From: an uncultured Clostridium sp.
Lineage (GTDB): Bacteria; Bacillota; Clostridia; Lachnospirales; Lachnospiraceae
Direction of reading: 5' to 3'
Assembly (NCBI GenBank): GCA_947178445.1
Contig: CAMWYJ010000024.1
Coordinates: 1 to 45,711 of the forward strand
Length of the DNA: 45,711 nt
Part shown: piece by piece, positions 16,613 through 25,396 of the stretch
Layout of the letters: every line of letters begins with the position of its first letter
Numbering within the stretch: the stretch's first letter is position 1
Notes under the pieces: generated by a model
Database searches by the model: none
Told to the model about the DNA's origin: nothing
Seen by the model: only the letters and a program-made list of their open reading frames with translations
Program-made: the position numbers and the translations under genes

Positions 16613-16630
16613 CCGAGGACGAATCCTCGG
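16613..16630 (-). terminator. hairpin between VirB4 and the wall hydrolase
   Basis: Seven-bp GC-rich stem CCGAGGA/TCCTCGG around a TTCG-like loop, followed on the minus strand by TTTTCTATT. This fits an intrinsic terminator or attenuator inside the operon, which would lower expression of the hydrolase relative to VirB4. Confidence 0.6.
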
Positions 16631-16633
16631 CTC

Positions 16634-19168
16634 TTATCCATATATCATCCACTCATTTTCCGGCTTTTCATAAATCAATCCCATATCTGGCTCTTTGTGG
16701 TGCTTAGGCTGATATATCTTAGTCGGTTCAGCTTCTTCTGCAAATACTTCTATATCACTCTCTGCGGTTTCCATATCCGACATTTCTTCCTGAGTTTGAA
16801 ACTGCATTCCCTCTGCAATTTTTTCATGCAGATTTGTATTATACAAACGGTAAAGGTCTGTGTCCTTGCTAATCTGGTTATCAAACGGAATCACAACATT
16901 TCCACATTTCAATAAGCCTGTACCACTGGAAGAATTGCTGACAAAGCGGAGCTGTGCATCGGATACACCTATCGTTTCTGCCAGCTTTGCACTATCCACA
17001 TTGGACTGTTTCAAAAGCACGACAAACTCACTGTTTGACAGCAGAGTTGCAGCAATATAGTTCTGTAACAGGTCAGACACATTCTGACTGATACCCGTAC
17101 AAAGTCCACCCTGCTTTCTCACTTTTTTCCAGAGCTGTTGCAAATATTTTGCACTGTATTCACTGTTCAGCAAAACGTGACATTCATCAATATAAAGCCA
17201 TGTTGCCCTGCCACGCTTTGCATTGTCAACAATCCTCTGCTGAATTGCCTCCATCATTACGAGCATTGCTACCGGAGCAAGCTGACTTCCCAAATCCTGA
17301 ATACCATACACCGTAAAGCGGTTATCCACGTCAACATTCGTCTGATGATTAAAAATATTCAACGAACCCTCTACAAACAGTTCCAGTGATAAAGCAAGCT
17401 CCTGTGCCTCCATCTCCTGCTGTGCCTTCAGCACTCGGTAAAAGTCTGACATAACAGGCACTTTCTGCTGTTTCCAAGCTGCCATATACAGTCCTCTGAT
17501 ACAGCGGTCAATAATGGAATGGTGCTTCTGGTTCAATGCGTTGCCGAGCAACTGGTCACACAGGGAAAGCATAAACTCTGACTTATCCGCAATCACATCT
17601 CTCAATCCTTTTTCATTGATGTGTGCCATGTCTGCATCCAGCGGATTCACAAAATTTTTCGTGTATACGGAAAGATTCACAACCGCACCCTTGTAAGTCG
17701 CTGCAATATCAAAATACTCATTCATTGGATCAATGACAATCACATCGTCCTCTGTATTCAGAAAAACGCTTCCCATTTCCTGTTTTGCAAAAAAGGACTT
17801 ACCTGAACCCGGCACACCGAAGATAAACCCGTTGCCATTGATGAGCTTTTTCCTGTTGCCCACATTGATATTCTTGCTAATCTGGTTGATGCCGTAATAA
17901 TTCCCGCCCGCATCGTTTAGCTCCTGCACATTAAAAGGCATTAAAACCGCAAGGGACTGTGTAAGCATAGTTCTCATGGTTTCCACCTGTCTTACACCAA
18001 TCGGTAATGCAGTATTTAATGCCTCTCTCTGTTTGAGATAATTTGTGTCAATAACAACGGAGTTACGCTTTCCAATCGTTTCAATGGTTTCTGTTACGCT
18101 GTCAAGTTCCTCCCTGCTCTCTGCCACAAGGATAATACTGACCGCCACATAAAATAGGCACTGGTCATTCTCTCTTACATCGTCCATGATTTCCTCGATT
18201 TCCTTTTTCTCTGTCCTTTTTGCGTAGGAAATTTCCGAGGAAAAATCATTATTTTTATTCCGGACTCTCTGCTGTTTGATAATGTCACTCTCAATCCCAA
18301 GATATTTTTTCTGTAATGTCTTTGTTGTCAAATCCTTTGGAATTGGTACAACATCAATACTCGTAATGGAATGGACAGGCAGCGAAGTGATTTCATTTAA
18401 GAAACGGTCTGACAAACTGCTAGGGTATTTCTTGATAAACAATGCCCTGACAAACTTTCCCTCGTCCTCAATATGGTCTGGAAAATACTTTAACAAACCA
18501 TTGCACAAATCATTACGAAAATCTGCTCCCACCCTTCTTGCGTGTCTTAGGTCAAAATCAAACTCGTCCTCCCTGCCAAGATGATAGAAGTCATGCAGCA
18601 CCTTTAACCTCTCATTGCCGGAAAGTGCCACAATGTCTGTCCCAAGTTCTCCAAATGCCTTGTGTATTGCCGCCTCCAGTGTGGCAAACTGTGCCTTTGC
18701 TTCTTCAAAATTCTTACGCTCTATGGTAAGGGTAAGATAACGCTCCTGTTCAATCCCCTGTCTGCCCTCTCTGATTTTATTCTCAATAATATCATTGTAA
18801 ATCTTACGGAATCGGTCAAACTCGTCCTGCTGATAAGATAACAGCACCACTTCCCTTAAATCCATCATATCCTTATTCCTGTTATTGACTGTAATCTTAA
18901 AGTCACAGTCAAGGGAATTTAAGAATTTACAGTATCGTTCAAATATACTGATTTGTTCCTCCTCATTCGTTGTCGTATAGTTAATGTCCATAAAACGGTA
19001 ACATTTAGAAAATCTGTTCAGTGAGCCATTCCGTCCCTTTCCTATCTCAAAAATGCCATTTTCCGCTACAGACACAATATCTATAGTTTCCTGTATAGAT
19101 TTTGGTGTTTTATAGAGTGGCTCGCTTGCCTTTTTTAACTCCTTAAACCCATCTGCAAATATTCCCAT
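16634..19168 (-). CDS. virB4: VirB4-like conjugation ATPase, 844 aa
   Basis: Cytoplasmic ATPase that powers assembly and transport through the type IV secretion channel. Walker A GVPGSGKSF at about residue 453, Walker B LYIDECHVLLN at about 660, and a final ISQNVSDLLQNYIA / SNSEFVVLL region typical of VirB4/TraE proteins of Gram-positive elements. The N-terminal half (residues 1-400) matches the CagE/TrbE/VirB part (ERKNFEEAKAQF, YPSSLSDRFLNEI). Full length. ATG 19168 has GGAGG upstream. It follows PrgI with 16 bp between them. Confidence 0.93.
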   Translation of the reverse strand: MGIFADGFKELKKASEPLYKTPKSIQETIDIVSVAENGIFEIGKGRNGSLNRFSKCYRFMDINYTTTNEEEQISIFERYCKFLNSLDCDFKITVNNRNKDMMDLREVVLLSYQQDEFDRFRKIYNDIIENKIREGRQGIEQERYLTLTIERKNFEEAKAQFATLEAAIHKAFGELGTDIVALSGNERLKVLHDFYHLGREDEFDFDLRHARRVGADFRNDLCNGLLKYFPDHIEDEGKFVRALFIKKYPSSLSDRFLNEITSLPVHSITSIDVVPIPKDLTTKTLQKKYLGIESDIIKQQRVRNKNNDFSSEISYAKRTEKKEIEEIMDDVRENDQCLFYVAVSIILVAESREELDSVTETIETIGKRNSVVIDTNYLKQREALNTALPIGVRQVETMRTMLTQSLAVLMPFNVQELNDAGGNYYGINQISKNINVGNRKKLINGNGFIFGVPGSGKSFFAKQEMGSVFLNTEDDVIVIDPMNEYFDIAATYKGAVVNLSVYTKNFVNPLDADMAHINEKGLRDVIADKSEFMLSLCDQLLGNALNQKHHSIIDRCIRGLYMAAWKQQKVPVMSDFYRVLKAQQEMEAQELALSLELFVEGSLNIFNHQTNVDVDNRFTVYGIQDLGSQLAPVAMLVMMEAIQQRIVDNAKRGRATWLYIDECHVLLNSEYSAKYLQQLWKKVRKQGGLCTGISQNVSDLLQNYIAATLLSNSEFVVLLKQSNVDSAKLAETIGVSDAQLRFVSNSSSGTGLLKCGNVVIPFDNQISKDTDLYRLYNTNLHEKIAEGMQFQTQEEMSDMETAESDIEVFAEEAEPTKIYQPKHHKEPDMGLIYEKPENEWMIYG

Positions 19169-19184
19169 GTCATTATCCTCCTAT

Positions 19185-19676
19185 CTATCGTCCATATTTG
19201 AACCAGACTGCAAAACCAACAAAAGCAATAATCAACAAAACCACTCCACCAAGCATCCATAGCATCTTTTTCTTCGCTTTCTGAAAATCATTCTGTCCTC
19301 TATTGCTTTTCTTATCTGTGTCATTACCCTGCTTACCTGTCACTTCCTCTGCCTGCCTTAACTGCTGGATTGCTGTTTCTCCCTCTGTGGAGATATAGGT
19401 AAGCGTCTGGTTTCCAAAAGCAAAATGCAGTTTTCTTTTTACCATTTCCACAAATGTCATTCCATTGTAGGAATAAAACCCTGTAAGTGCAATAGGTGCT
19501 ACCACCGGAATTGCGATATAGGTGCTTGCGGTCAGTCCGATATGCCTATATAAAAGCAGGACGATACCACCGCCAGTCACAACGGATAAAATGGAATAAA
19601 TAAGCTGCCTTGCTGTCAATCCCATCACTACCGATTCTTTGTAGTTGTCAATATTTTTGTTAATCTCTATTACCAT
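19185..19676 (-). CDS. PrgI-family membrane protein, 163 aa
   Basis: Small membrane component of the mating channel. N-terminal VIEINKNIDNYKESVVMGLT, then two hydrophobic segments (residues about 26-45 and 50-70), the FVEMVKRKLHFAFG motif and a C-terminal membrane segment (about 140-160). This arrangement is typical of PrgI proteins, which usually precede VirB4 as here. ATG 19676 is preferred over ATG 19682, whose AGGAGG would be only three bases away. The extra C-terminal hydrophobic segment is longer than in many family members. Confidence 0.85.
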   Translation of the reverse strand: MVIEINKNIDNYKESVVMGLTARQLIYSILSVVTGGGIVLLLYRHIGLTASTYIAIPVVAPIALTGFYSYNGMTFVEMVKRKLHFAFGNQTLTYISTEGETAIQQLRQAEEVTGKQGNDTDKKSNRGQNDFQKAKKKMLWMLGGVVLLIIAFVGFAVWFKYGR

Positions 19677-19689
19677 TTTCATCTGCCTC

Positions 19690-20532
19690 CTATAATCCTA
19701 ATACTTTACTGGTTAAACTCTGTGCCCCTTTTACACTTCCAACAGTCAGGGCAATCGTAAATGTCATTTCACACAGATAGATCAGCGTCTTTGCCCAATC
19801 TGCATAATCTCCTGTGAAACTCGGCAGCCCTGCACTAATAAACGCATTACAGACGATAATTGCCAGTGCCATCGTGACCGCTTCAAATGCAACAGATAGG
19901 AAATACTTACTGTATGTGACCGCAGTATGTGCCACCATACGGTTTCCACCCATTGTAGAAAAAGCAATGGAACCGATTGGTACAATAATCAATAATTTCA
20001 AAAAACGGAAATATACTGTATAGAGCAGAAAGAAACCACAGATAATGACAATCAGTGATAACAATGCTGCCAGAATGAGCATAATCAGACTCTCACCAAA
20101 ACCAAGATTTTTGATAATCTCTGCCTGTTCCTTTGCAATCGTAAGTTTTGTTCTGCTTCCCTCACCCAGCAAACCAACCAAATTTCCAATGGACGTAAAA
20201 AATGCTTTCATAATTGTTACGTTATTAACTACCAGATACTCTGCAATCCCTAAACGTATCAAAATACGGAGTATAACCTCAAATCTCATTTCCTCCCTGA
20301 TGTCTATACTTTCCGAACAAAATCCTATTACGAAAAACAGGACAACAAGGGAGGAACCGACAGCCACGAATATCGGCTCAATTCCCGATATTACCGACCA
20401 AGGTCCCCCGTCCTTGAACGCTGTAGGTGACTGACCGAGCAACTCAAATATGAGGGAAATCTGATTATTCCAAAACCCAAACACCACCTCTAACAGTGCC
20501 AGAATCTTATCCCCCAGCTTAAAAATATCCAT
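19690..20532 (-). CDS. VirB6/TrbL-like polytopic membrane protein, 280 aa
   Basis: Predicted core membrane subunit of the conjugation channel. Hydrophobic segments at about residues 52-72, 88-105, 148-178, 183-200, 212-235 and 250-270 (for example LIMLILAALLSLIVIICGFF and LSVAFEAVTMALAIIVCNAF). The STMGGNRMVAHTAVTYSKYFLSV stretch is characteristic of the TrbL/VirB6-like proteins next to PrgI in clostridial ICEs. ATG 20532 follows GAGGTGATATGAC. It lies between Maff2 and PrgI with short gaps, in the usual gene order. Confidence 0.88.
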   Translation of the reverse strand: MDIFKLGDKILALLEVVFGFWNNQISLIFELLGQSPTAFKDGGPWSVISGIEPIFVAVGSSLVVLFFVIGFCSESIDIREEMRFEVILRILIRLGIAEYLVVNNVTIMKAFFTSIGNLVGLLGEGSRTKLTIAKEQAEIIKNLGFGESLIMLILAALLSLIVIICGFFLLYTVYFRFLKLLIIVPIGSIAFSTMGGNRMVAHTAVTYSKYFLSVAFEAVTMALAIIVCNAFISAGLPSFTGDYADWAKTLIYLCEMTFTIALTVGSVKGAQSLTSKVLGL

Positions 20533-20556
20533 GTCATATCACCTCGTTTCTTATTT

Positions 20557-20907
20557 TTAGAAGCCTAAGAAAGTCAGCACTGAAGAAATTCCTGCCATCA
20601 TCACACCTGCCACAATTCCTTTCAATGCAGAGTTCATAGTCGAAGAATCCTGCTGCTGGTAGGCTTGTGCAAACTCCATGACATTCTTTGCCAGAATAAT
20701 AACGCCAACCGCACCGATAACAGCAATAACCAGTGTCTTTAAGCTGTCTAACGGTTTTGTTACTGCACTGGTATCTGCACCTGCAGCACATACCGTCACT
20801 GTCATGTTAGAAGCAGCATATACCGCCCCTGCAACCGCAGGCACCAATACCTTTCTGCATACATCTGATACCTTATTTTTCATTGTCTTAAACATGTTAT
20901 TCTTCAT
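20557..20907 (-). CDS. Maff2-family small membrane protein, 116 aa
   Basis: Probable pilin-like or channel subunit of the transfer apparatus. N-terminus is signal-peptide-like (KVLVPAVAGAVYAASNMTVTVCAAGADTS), followed by two hydrophobic helices (residues about 55-75, LVIAVIGAVGVIILAKNVM, and 95-115, ALKGIVAGVMMAGISSVLTF). This is the layout of Maff2/VirB2-like proteins. Start ATG 20907 is fixed by AAAAGGAGATTAC; a longer frame to 21120 runs through non-coding leader. First gene after the terminator at 21106-21137, so it probably heads its own transcript with VirB6-like, PrgI and VirB4. Confidence 0.88.
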   Translation of the reverse strand: MKNNMFKTMKNKVSDVCRKVLVPAVAGAVYAASNMTVTVCAAGADTSAVTKPLDSLKTLVIAVIGAVGVIILAKNVMEFAQAYQQQDSSTMNSALKGIVAGVMMAGISSVLTFLGF

Positions 20908-20937
20908 CGTTGTAATCTCCTTTTCCTTAATAATGGT

Positions 20938-21090
20938 GGAGATAAAAATATGGACAGACTTCTTCCATCCACAGCTTTTATCTCCGCTGATGAAACAAGT
21001 CCATCCATATTTGCATTTATATTTTATCAGGATCACTCCTGTTACATAGATTATCTGGGCTTTCCCCAGAGCGTTATGCCATAACCACCT
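20938..21090 (-). promoter_or_regulatory. structured leader of the Maff2-VirB4 transcript
   Basis: Between the terminator at 21106 and Maff2 the minus strand carries four signals. They are a strong AAAGGAGG followed by ATG GCA TAA (a two-codon frame, ATG at about 21080), a 6-bp hairpin TCTGGG/CCCAGA (21054-21070), a 5-bp hairpin CAGGA/TCCTG, and a perfect 10-bp inverted repeat GGAGATAAAA (20938-20947) / TTTTATCTCC (20976-20985). No T-run follows, so this is not a simple terminator. A translation-linked regulatory leader or mRNA-stability element is plausible; this is inference. Confidence 0.45.
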
Positions 21091-21105
21091 CCTTTCAGAT
21101 TTGCG

Positions 21106-21137
21106 AAAAAAAGACACCAACCAAAATGGCTGATGTC
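21106..21137 (-). terminator. strong rho-independent terminator before Maff2
   Basis: Minus strand: an 11-bp stem (GACATCAGCCA pairing with TGGTTGGTGTC through two G-U pairs) with a TTT loop, followed by seven Ts. It is 24 bp after the stop codon of the AT-rich unknown gene and should stop its transcript before Maff2. Confidence 0.85.
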
Positions 21138-21161
21138 ATATTTCTTTAATTTGACTTTATG

Positions 21162-21647
21162 CTATATTTTCATAATGACTTTTCCCCCAATAAATCCGCA
21201 ATCCCATGTTTCTAAATTCTTTTCAGGAAAGGCTGTTGCAGGGTGTTTGAAAGAATACTGCATATTCCCAATAGCATTCGTAAACTCATTCATTTCAATT
21301 ATGTCTACTTCATCCAAAATAGCCCTTCCAAAAACATCATCATTGCAATAGACTTCCGCTTGTAGTGATGTTATTGACAATAATTTACCACAAACCAAAT
21401 AAGACACATCAAAAATTTCTTTCTTTTCAAGAGCAGACATTTCTTCGTCCGATAGTTTATGATAGTCTATTTTAACCTTTTCAATATCTACTCCCAATCG
21501 CTTAAAAAACATCTTTTGTTCATCAGTTAAAATTTTTGTAAATTTTTGATTGATTTTTTTATCTAAACAATCATCATTATCAACATAATATTGCTGTGTC
21601 TTTTCAACATCTACATCTACCTTCCAAGGCATAAAATCAAGTTTCAT
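21162..21647 (-). CDS. AT-rich unknown cargo protein, 161 aa
   Basis: ATG 21647 with AGAGAGGAGA upstream. Soluble, acidic protein with no signal, membrane segment or known motif that I can see. Notable stretches are FFKRLGVDIEKVKIDYHKLS, VSYLVCGKLL and a C-terminal HPATAFPEKNLETWDCGF. Its DNA is visibly richer in A+T than the flanking transfer genes. It interrupts the normal VirD4-Maff2 order and has its own TTGTGC-N17-TATAAT promoter and its own terminator, so it is an autonomous unit. Size and composition are compatible with an immunity, entry-exclusion or defence protein, but no function is shown. Confidence 0.75.
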   Translation of the reverse strand: MKLDFMPWKVDVDVEKTQQYYVDNDDCLDKKINQKFTKILTDEQKMFFKRLGVDIEKVKIDYHKLSDEEMSALEKKEIFDVSYLVCGKLLSITSLQAEVYCNDDVFGRAILDEVDIIEMNEFTNAIGNMQYSFKHPATAFPEKNLETWDCGFIGGKVIMKI

Positions 21648-21746
21648 TTGTTTTTTTCTCCTCTCTGCATTTACAAAATCCCATACTTCCTATATCTGCA
21701 CCTTCTTTCTTCTTGGGAATTTTACTGTCTATACTTTCTGCATTCC

Positions 21747-21775
21747 ATTATAAACACTTTTACCGAGAAGCACAA
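21747..21775 (-). promoter_or_regulatory. promoter of the AT-rich cargo gene
   Basis: Minus-strand -35 TTGTGC (21770-21775) and perfect -10 TATAAT (21747-21752) with a 17-bp spacer, about 100 bases before the ATG at 21647. Confidence 0.6.
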
Positions 21776-21784
21776 CAAAGGATT

Positions 21785-23971
21785 TTATTCATATTCCCTG
21801 CGGATCTCCATCATCTTTGCAACAGAAGTTTCCGGATAGAAATAAGAAAGTATCACTTTCTTTGGAACTCTGACAGCCATAGCACGCTTTAACTCCTCCT
21901 TTTGTTCCACTGTAAAATGCCAGTGCAGCATACGGTAGGAAATAGAATCTTCCTTACTGGCAGCTACTTCTTCCCCTATGACAATATCCCCGAGTCCATC
22001 ATCTGATTGCTGTTCTTCCTGTAGCTCTGCTTCCTCCGGTATCTCGTCTACATAGGCAAGTTCCAGCTCCTCCTCTGCGTAAAACCGTTCTTTCTGCTCC
22101 TGTTCATCCAAATCCATAAACCGCTTTTCCATCTCAAACTGCCCAAGAAGCATAAAATCCTCATATGGAATAGTATCAATATAAACTGGCTCACCCTTAT
22201 TTTTAAGCCCTTCATAATATTCCAATGCCTTCTGATTCAGAAACATAAATGATGGTTCTTTATCTGGGTTATCTTCCAAGGAACTATGCACATATGCATT
22301 CCCGTTACCGTCAGCACTCTGTGAAAACATTGGATGCCCGACAGTTTTATACTTATCATCCAATACTGGATTAAAGCCACGAATAAAAAGAAGGCATTTC
22401 TTATTATCCATTTTCCGCACTTCATCCGGCATCATAATCTCCCTGCCAAGCACATCATAGTTTCTGCTGGAGCTTCCCTGCTTTCCTCTTGTTTCCCCGC
22501 TTGAACGCTTATCAATCGTTGCTTTTCCAAGTAATTTTGAGATATACTCATGGGTGCTTTGCTCATTTCCGCCAAGATACACCAAGGTATCACAGTTGCC
22601 GGGGATTGTTTCCCAAGTGTCCTTGAACAACGCTTTTATCTGTGCAAGGTTTTGAATGATAATTACACTGGAAATCTCCCTGCTACGCATGGTAGATAAC
22701 AGCGAACAATAATCGTCCGGCAGTGCGACATTGGCAAATTCGTCAAGCATAAAGGTTACATGCACCGGAAGCCTGCCACCACAGTTAAAATCTGCCTGAT
22801 AGTAAAGTTCCTGAAAAATCTGTGTATAGAGCATACCGATGATATAGTTATAGGACTTATCCGAATCCGGTATCACACAGAATAATGCGGTTTTCGTCTT
22901 TCCATCTCCATTGACGCCAATCCCCAATTCCGCAAGATTCAGCTCATCTCTTGACAGTATACGGAGTACCTGTTTATTCTCCAGAGTTGCCAGACGGGAA
23001 TTGGCACTGATAATAATAGAACGGACAGTATCTCCCGCACCACGCATGCACTTATTATACTGCTTAACTGCCGGATGGTTTTCATGCAGCGGGCTGGTTT
23101 CCTCCAAAAATTTCATTCGCACATCCAATGGAGAAGGTTTTCCCTTCTCCATGACTTCTGCCTCTCCCATTAGCTTTAGTACCGATGCAAAATTCCTCTT
23201 GGACGGTTTTTCTTCCAGCCACACATAATAAAAGAGAGCCTGTAAAAACAAACCCTCTGCTTTCTCCCAAAATGGATCACTTGGTGTGGAACCTTTGGGA
23301 GTGGTATTACTCATTAAGTTAGTTATCAGCTTAACTACGTCTGTTTCTTCCCGAATATAAGAAAATGGATTGTAACAATCCGATTTATCCATTTCCAAAA
23401 GGTTAATCACTTTGACACTGTATCCGTTCTTTTTCAGCATCTCCCCCTCACTGCGGAGAATCTCGCCCTTTGGATCGGTACAGATAAAAGAAGAATTTAA
23501 CTGCATGAGATTAGGCTTTACCTCATAAAAGGTTTTGCCCGCACCGGAACCGCCAATAATCAATACATTATTGTTCAAGCCTGTGTGTCTGGTATCTAAA
23601 CTCATTCGCACATTCTGGCTTAGTATGCGGTTCTTCCCATCATCTTTATCTGCAAGTGCCTGATTGATTTGTTTCACATCTGCCAGTTTTGAAGTACCAT
23701 ATTCTTTCCCCGGCATATAATTTCTCTGGCTGGTGTAATACATCACAACCACAAGGGTATATACCAATAGTGCCACTGCTATCATCTTAAAAGTGTACTG
23801 ATTGTAATAATCGTGCAACGGATAGGAACATACCACGCTAAACCGTTCCAGAAAGGCATTAAACTCTATGCCTTCTCTCCAAGCACCCGCCACCAGATAG
23901 CCAAGAAAGGCAGAAACGATTGCACCAAGCACAATGAAAAGAATGTTTGGCTTTTTCTTTGTTGTCTGCAT
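21785..23971 (-). CDS. virD4: VirD4/TraG-type coupling protein, 728 aa
   Basis: Coupling ATPase that brings the relaxase-DNA complex to the secretion channel. Two N-terminal membrane segments (residues about 8-28 and 60-80), Walker A GGSGAGKTF (about 139), DPKGEI shortly after, Walker B-like FMLDEFANVALPDDY (about 408) and the TraG signature YLGGNEQSTHEYISKLLG. The acidic C-terminal extension (residues about 610-690) may contact PcfB or the relaxosome. ATG 23971 follows AAGGAGGAG, which lies inside the end of the PcfB-like gene (stop at 23974). Confidence 0.93.
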   Translation of the reverse strand: MQTTKKKPNILFIVLGAIVSAFLGYLVAGAWREGIEFNAFLERFSVVCSYPLHDYYNQYTFKMIAVALLVYTLVVVMYYTSQRNYMPGKEYGTSKLADVKQINQALADKDDGKNRILSQNVRMSLDTRHTGLNNNVLIIGGSGAGKTFYEVKPNLMQLNSSFICTDPKGEILRSEGEMLKKNGYSVKVINLLEMDKSDCYNPFSYIREETDVVKLITNLMSNTTPKGSTPSDPFWEKAEGLFLQALFYYVWLEEKPSKRNFASVLKLMGEAEVMEKGKPSPLDVRMKFLEETSPLHENHPAVKQYNKCMRGAGDTVRSIIISANSRLATLENKQVLRILSRDELNLAELGIGVNGDGKTKTALFCVIPDSDKSYNYIIGMLYTQIFQELYYQADFNCGGRLPVHVTFMLDEFANVALPDDYCSLLSTMRSREISSVIIIQNLAQIKALFKDTWETIPGNCDTLVYLGGNEQSTHEYISKLLGKATIDKRSSGETRGKQGSSSRNYDVLGREIMMPDEVRKMDNKKCLLFIRGFNPVLDDKYKTVGHPMFSQSADGNGNAYVHSSLEDNPDKEPSFMFLNQKALEYYEGLKNKGEPVYIDTIPYEDFMLLGQFEMEKRFMDLDEQEQKERFYAEEELELAYVDEIPEEAELQEEQQSDDGLGDIVIGEEVAASKEDSISYRMLHWHFTVEQKEELKRAMAVRVPKKVILSYFYPETSVAKMMEIRREYE

Positions 23972-23973
23972 AC

Positions 23974-25098
23974 TTATCTCCTCCTTGTTCTCTCTGTTGC
24001 TTTGGCTGGTGTTGCTTTTGCCTTTGCATAACGCTGACGGACTGCCGACTCCACTCTGTCATAATGGCTGCTATACAACTCTTCCCCTCGGATTGTGCGG
24101 ATTACCCGATTATCCGCAGAATATATCTTGTAATCCTTATTCTTATCCAGATAGGTAAGCAGCGTCTTTCCATTGTGAATTTCCATAATATCCGCTTTAT
24201 TGATCCAAATATATCCCTCATTCTGCCCATACATGCCCGGCACTCTTGTTTTGACCGCATGGTCATTTTCCTCTGTAATCAGTTTCTTTGTGATGGTAAT
24301 ATCCATAAGCGAAGTATTATGGGCAGCTTCAATCTGTTTCATCCGGTTTGCAAGCTCTTGATACTTCCCCATCCGTTTTTCAAAAGCCTCTTTATCCATG
24401 ACCACTTTATAACTGCCTGTAGTTTCTTCTCTATTCAGAACACCAATCTTTGCAAGCTGACCAATAACCTGTTCTGCCTCCTGTGCCCCTACCTGAAAAT
24501 CTGCCTTAACAGCATCCACACTGATAGACTGTTTCTGCATGGCATACATGCCGACCTTCTGAATTAAAGTGTCAATGGCATGGTCTGCCCCTAACTTTTC
24601 CTCTGTGCCTAGATTGGGAGGGTGTTTGCTGCCCCTTTTTCCGCTTTTCTGATTTTCAAGGAACTCCAGCAGTTTTCCAAGCTGTTCCTCATTCCCATTC
24701 TTCAAATATTCATCCAAATTAAACAGCCTGCCATTCTGTAACTTCTGTGACATCATACGCATTCTCGGTGCTGCTTCACTGTGAAACATAACCTCTGTCA
24801 GACCATCCTTACGGTTTGCATCCGGCATAATGGAATAGAGGATGCCGTATTTTTTTGCCATCTTCTTAAATTTCCGCAAATCCTCATCCGCAAAGGACAA
24901 CACCTGTATATCTCCACCCTTTGCAAGCAAGCCTTTCAACGTAGTCTTTCCCATTGTCTTTTCATACGCAAGCATACCCACAATCAAATCAAGTGCTTTT
25001 TGCATGGCACGAGTCGCTCCGGTAGTAACTTTCATTGCAATCTCAATCCCATCATACGTCACTCGGATAATCTGCACTGCCTCTCCTATCTCCGACAT
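23974..25098 (-). CDS. PcfB-like relaxosome adaptor (DUF3801), 374 aa
   Basis: The N-terminal 150 residues match the DUF3801/PcfB family: TTGATRAMQKALDLIVGML, TTLKGLLAKGGDIQVL, FKKMAKKYGILYSIMPD and KDGLTEVMFHSEAAPRM. PcfB-type proteins bind the VirD4 coupling protein, which is encoded immediately downstream (2-bp gap). The C-terminal part (about 180-374) is an additional basic domain ending TERTRRR that could bind DNA. ATG 25098 with GAGAGGAGG upstream; the start overlaps the preceding gene by 13 bp. Confidence 0.85.
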   Translation of the reverse strand: MSEIGEAVQIIRVTYDGIEIAMKVTTGATRAMQKALDLIVGMLAYEKTMGKTTLKGLLAKGGDIQVLSFADEDLRKFKKMAKKYGILYSIMPDANRKDGLTEVMFHSEAAPRMRMMSQKLQNGRLFNLDEYLKNGNEEQLGKLLEFLENQKSGKRGSKHPPNLGTEEKLGADHAIDTLIQKVGMYAMQKQSISVDAVKADFQVGAQEAEQVIGQLAKIGVLNREETTGSYKVVMDKEAFEKRMGKYQELANRMKQIEAAHNTSLMDITITKKLITEENDHAVKTRVPGMYGQNEGYIWINKADIMEIHNGKTLLTYLDKNKDYKIYSADNRVIRTIRGEELYSSHYDRVESAVRQRYAKAKATPAKATERTRRR

Positions 25099-25379
25099 GA
25101 GCGTTCCTCCTCTCTCTTTCTTTCCTCCTGCCCTCTTTGCAACTGTTCCTCATGAAGTCTGGCTTCTCTTGTCTGCATAAGCCTCTCCCTTATGCTGTCA
25201 AAATCGGAAGTACGAATTTCTTCTTCAGAAAGTTCAATCCCCTTTTCCGTAAGAAGCTCTTTAATCTTGTTGAGTGCTTGATTTTCTGCTTCCCGATAGA
25301 CTTCTAAAGCAGCAAAGAGATTATCTACATGTTCAAGCCATCCCTTATGAGTCTCTTTCATCATTGCCCCTGCAACCAT
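25086..25379 (-). CDS. small coiled-coil protein, 97 aa
   Basis: ATG 25379 (MVAGAMMKETH) is chosen because AAGGAGG lies six bases upstream. A helical, highly charged protein ending in an Arg/Glu/Gln-rich tail (EEQLQRGQEERKREEERSCRR). It overlaps the start of the PcfB-like gene by 13 bp, indicating coupled translation. Position between relaxase and PcfB suggests an accessory relaxosome factor. No family recognised. Confidence 0.7.
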   Translation of the reverse strand: MVAGAMMKETHKGWLEHVDNLFAALEVYREAENQALNKIKELLTEKGIELSEEEIRTSDFDSIRERLMQTREARLHEEQLQRGQEERKREEERSCRR

Positions 25380-25396
25380 CTGTATCCTCCTTCCCG

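Noticed and set aside
20908..21120. Extended reading frame ahead of Maff2
   Set aside because: It runs through the leader and terminator, and the ribosome binding site and signal-peptide start at 20907 fit far better.
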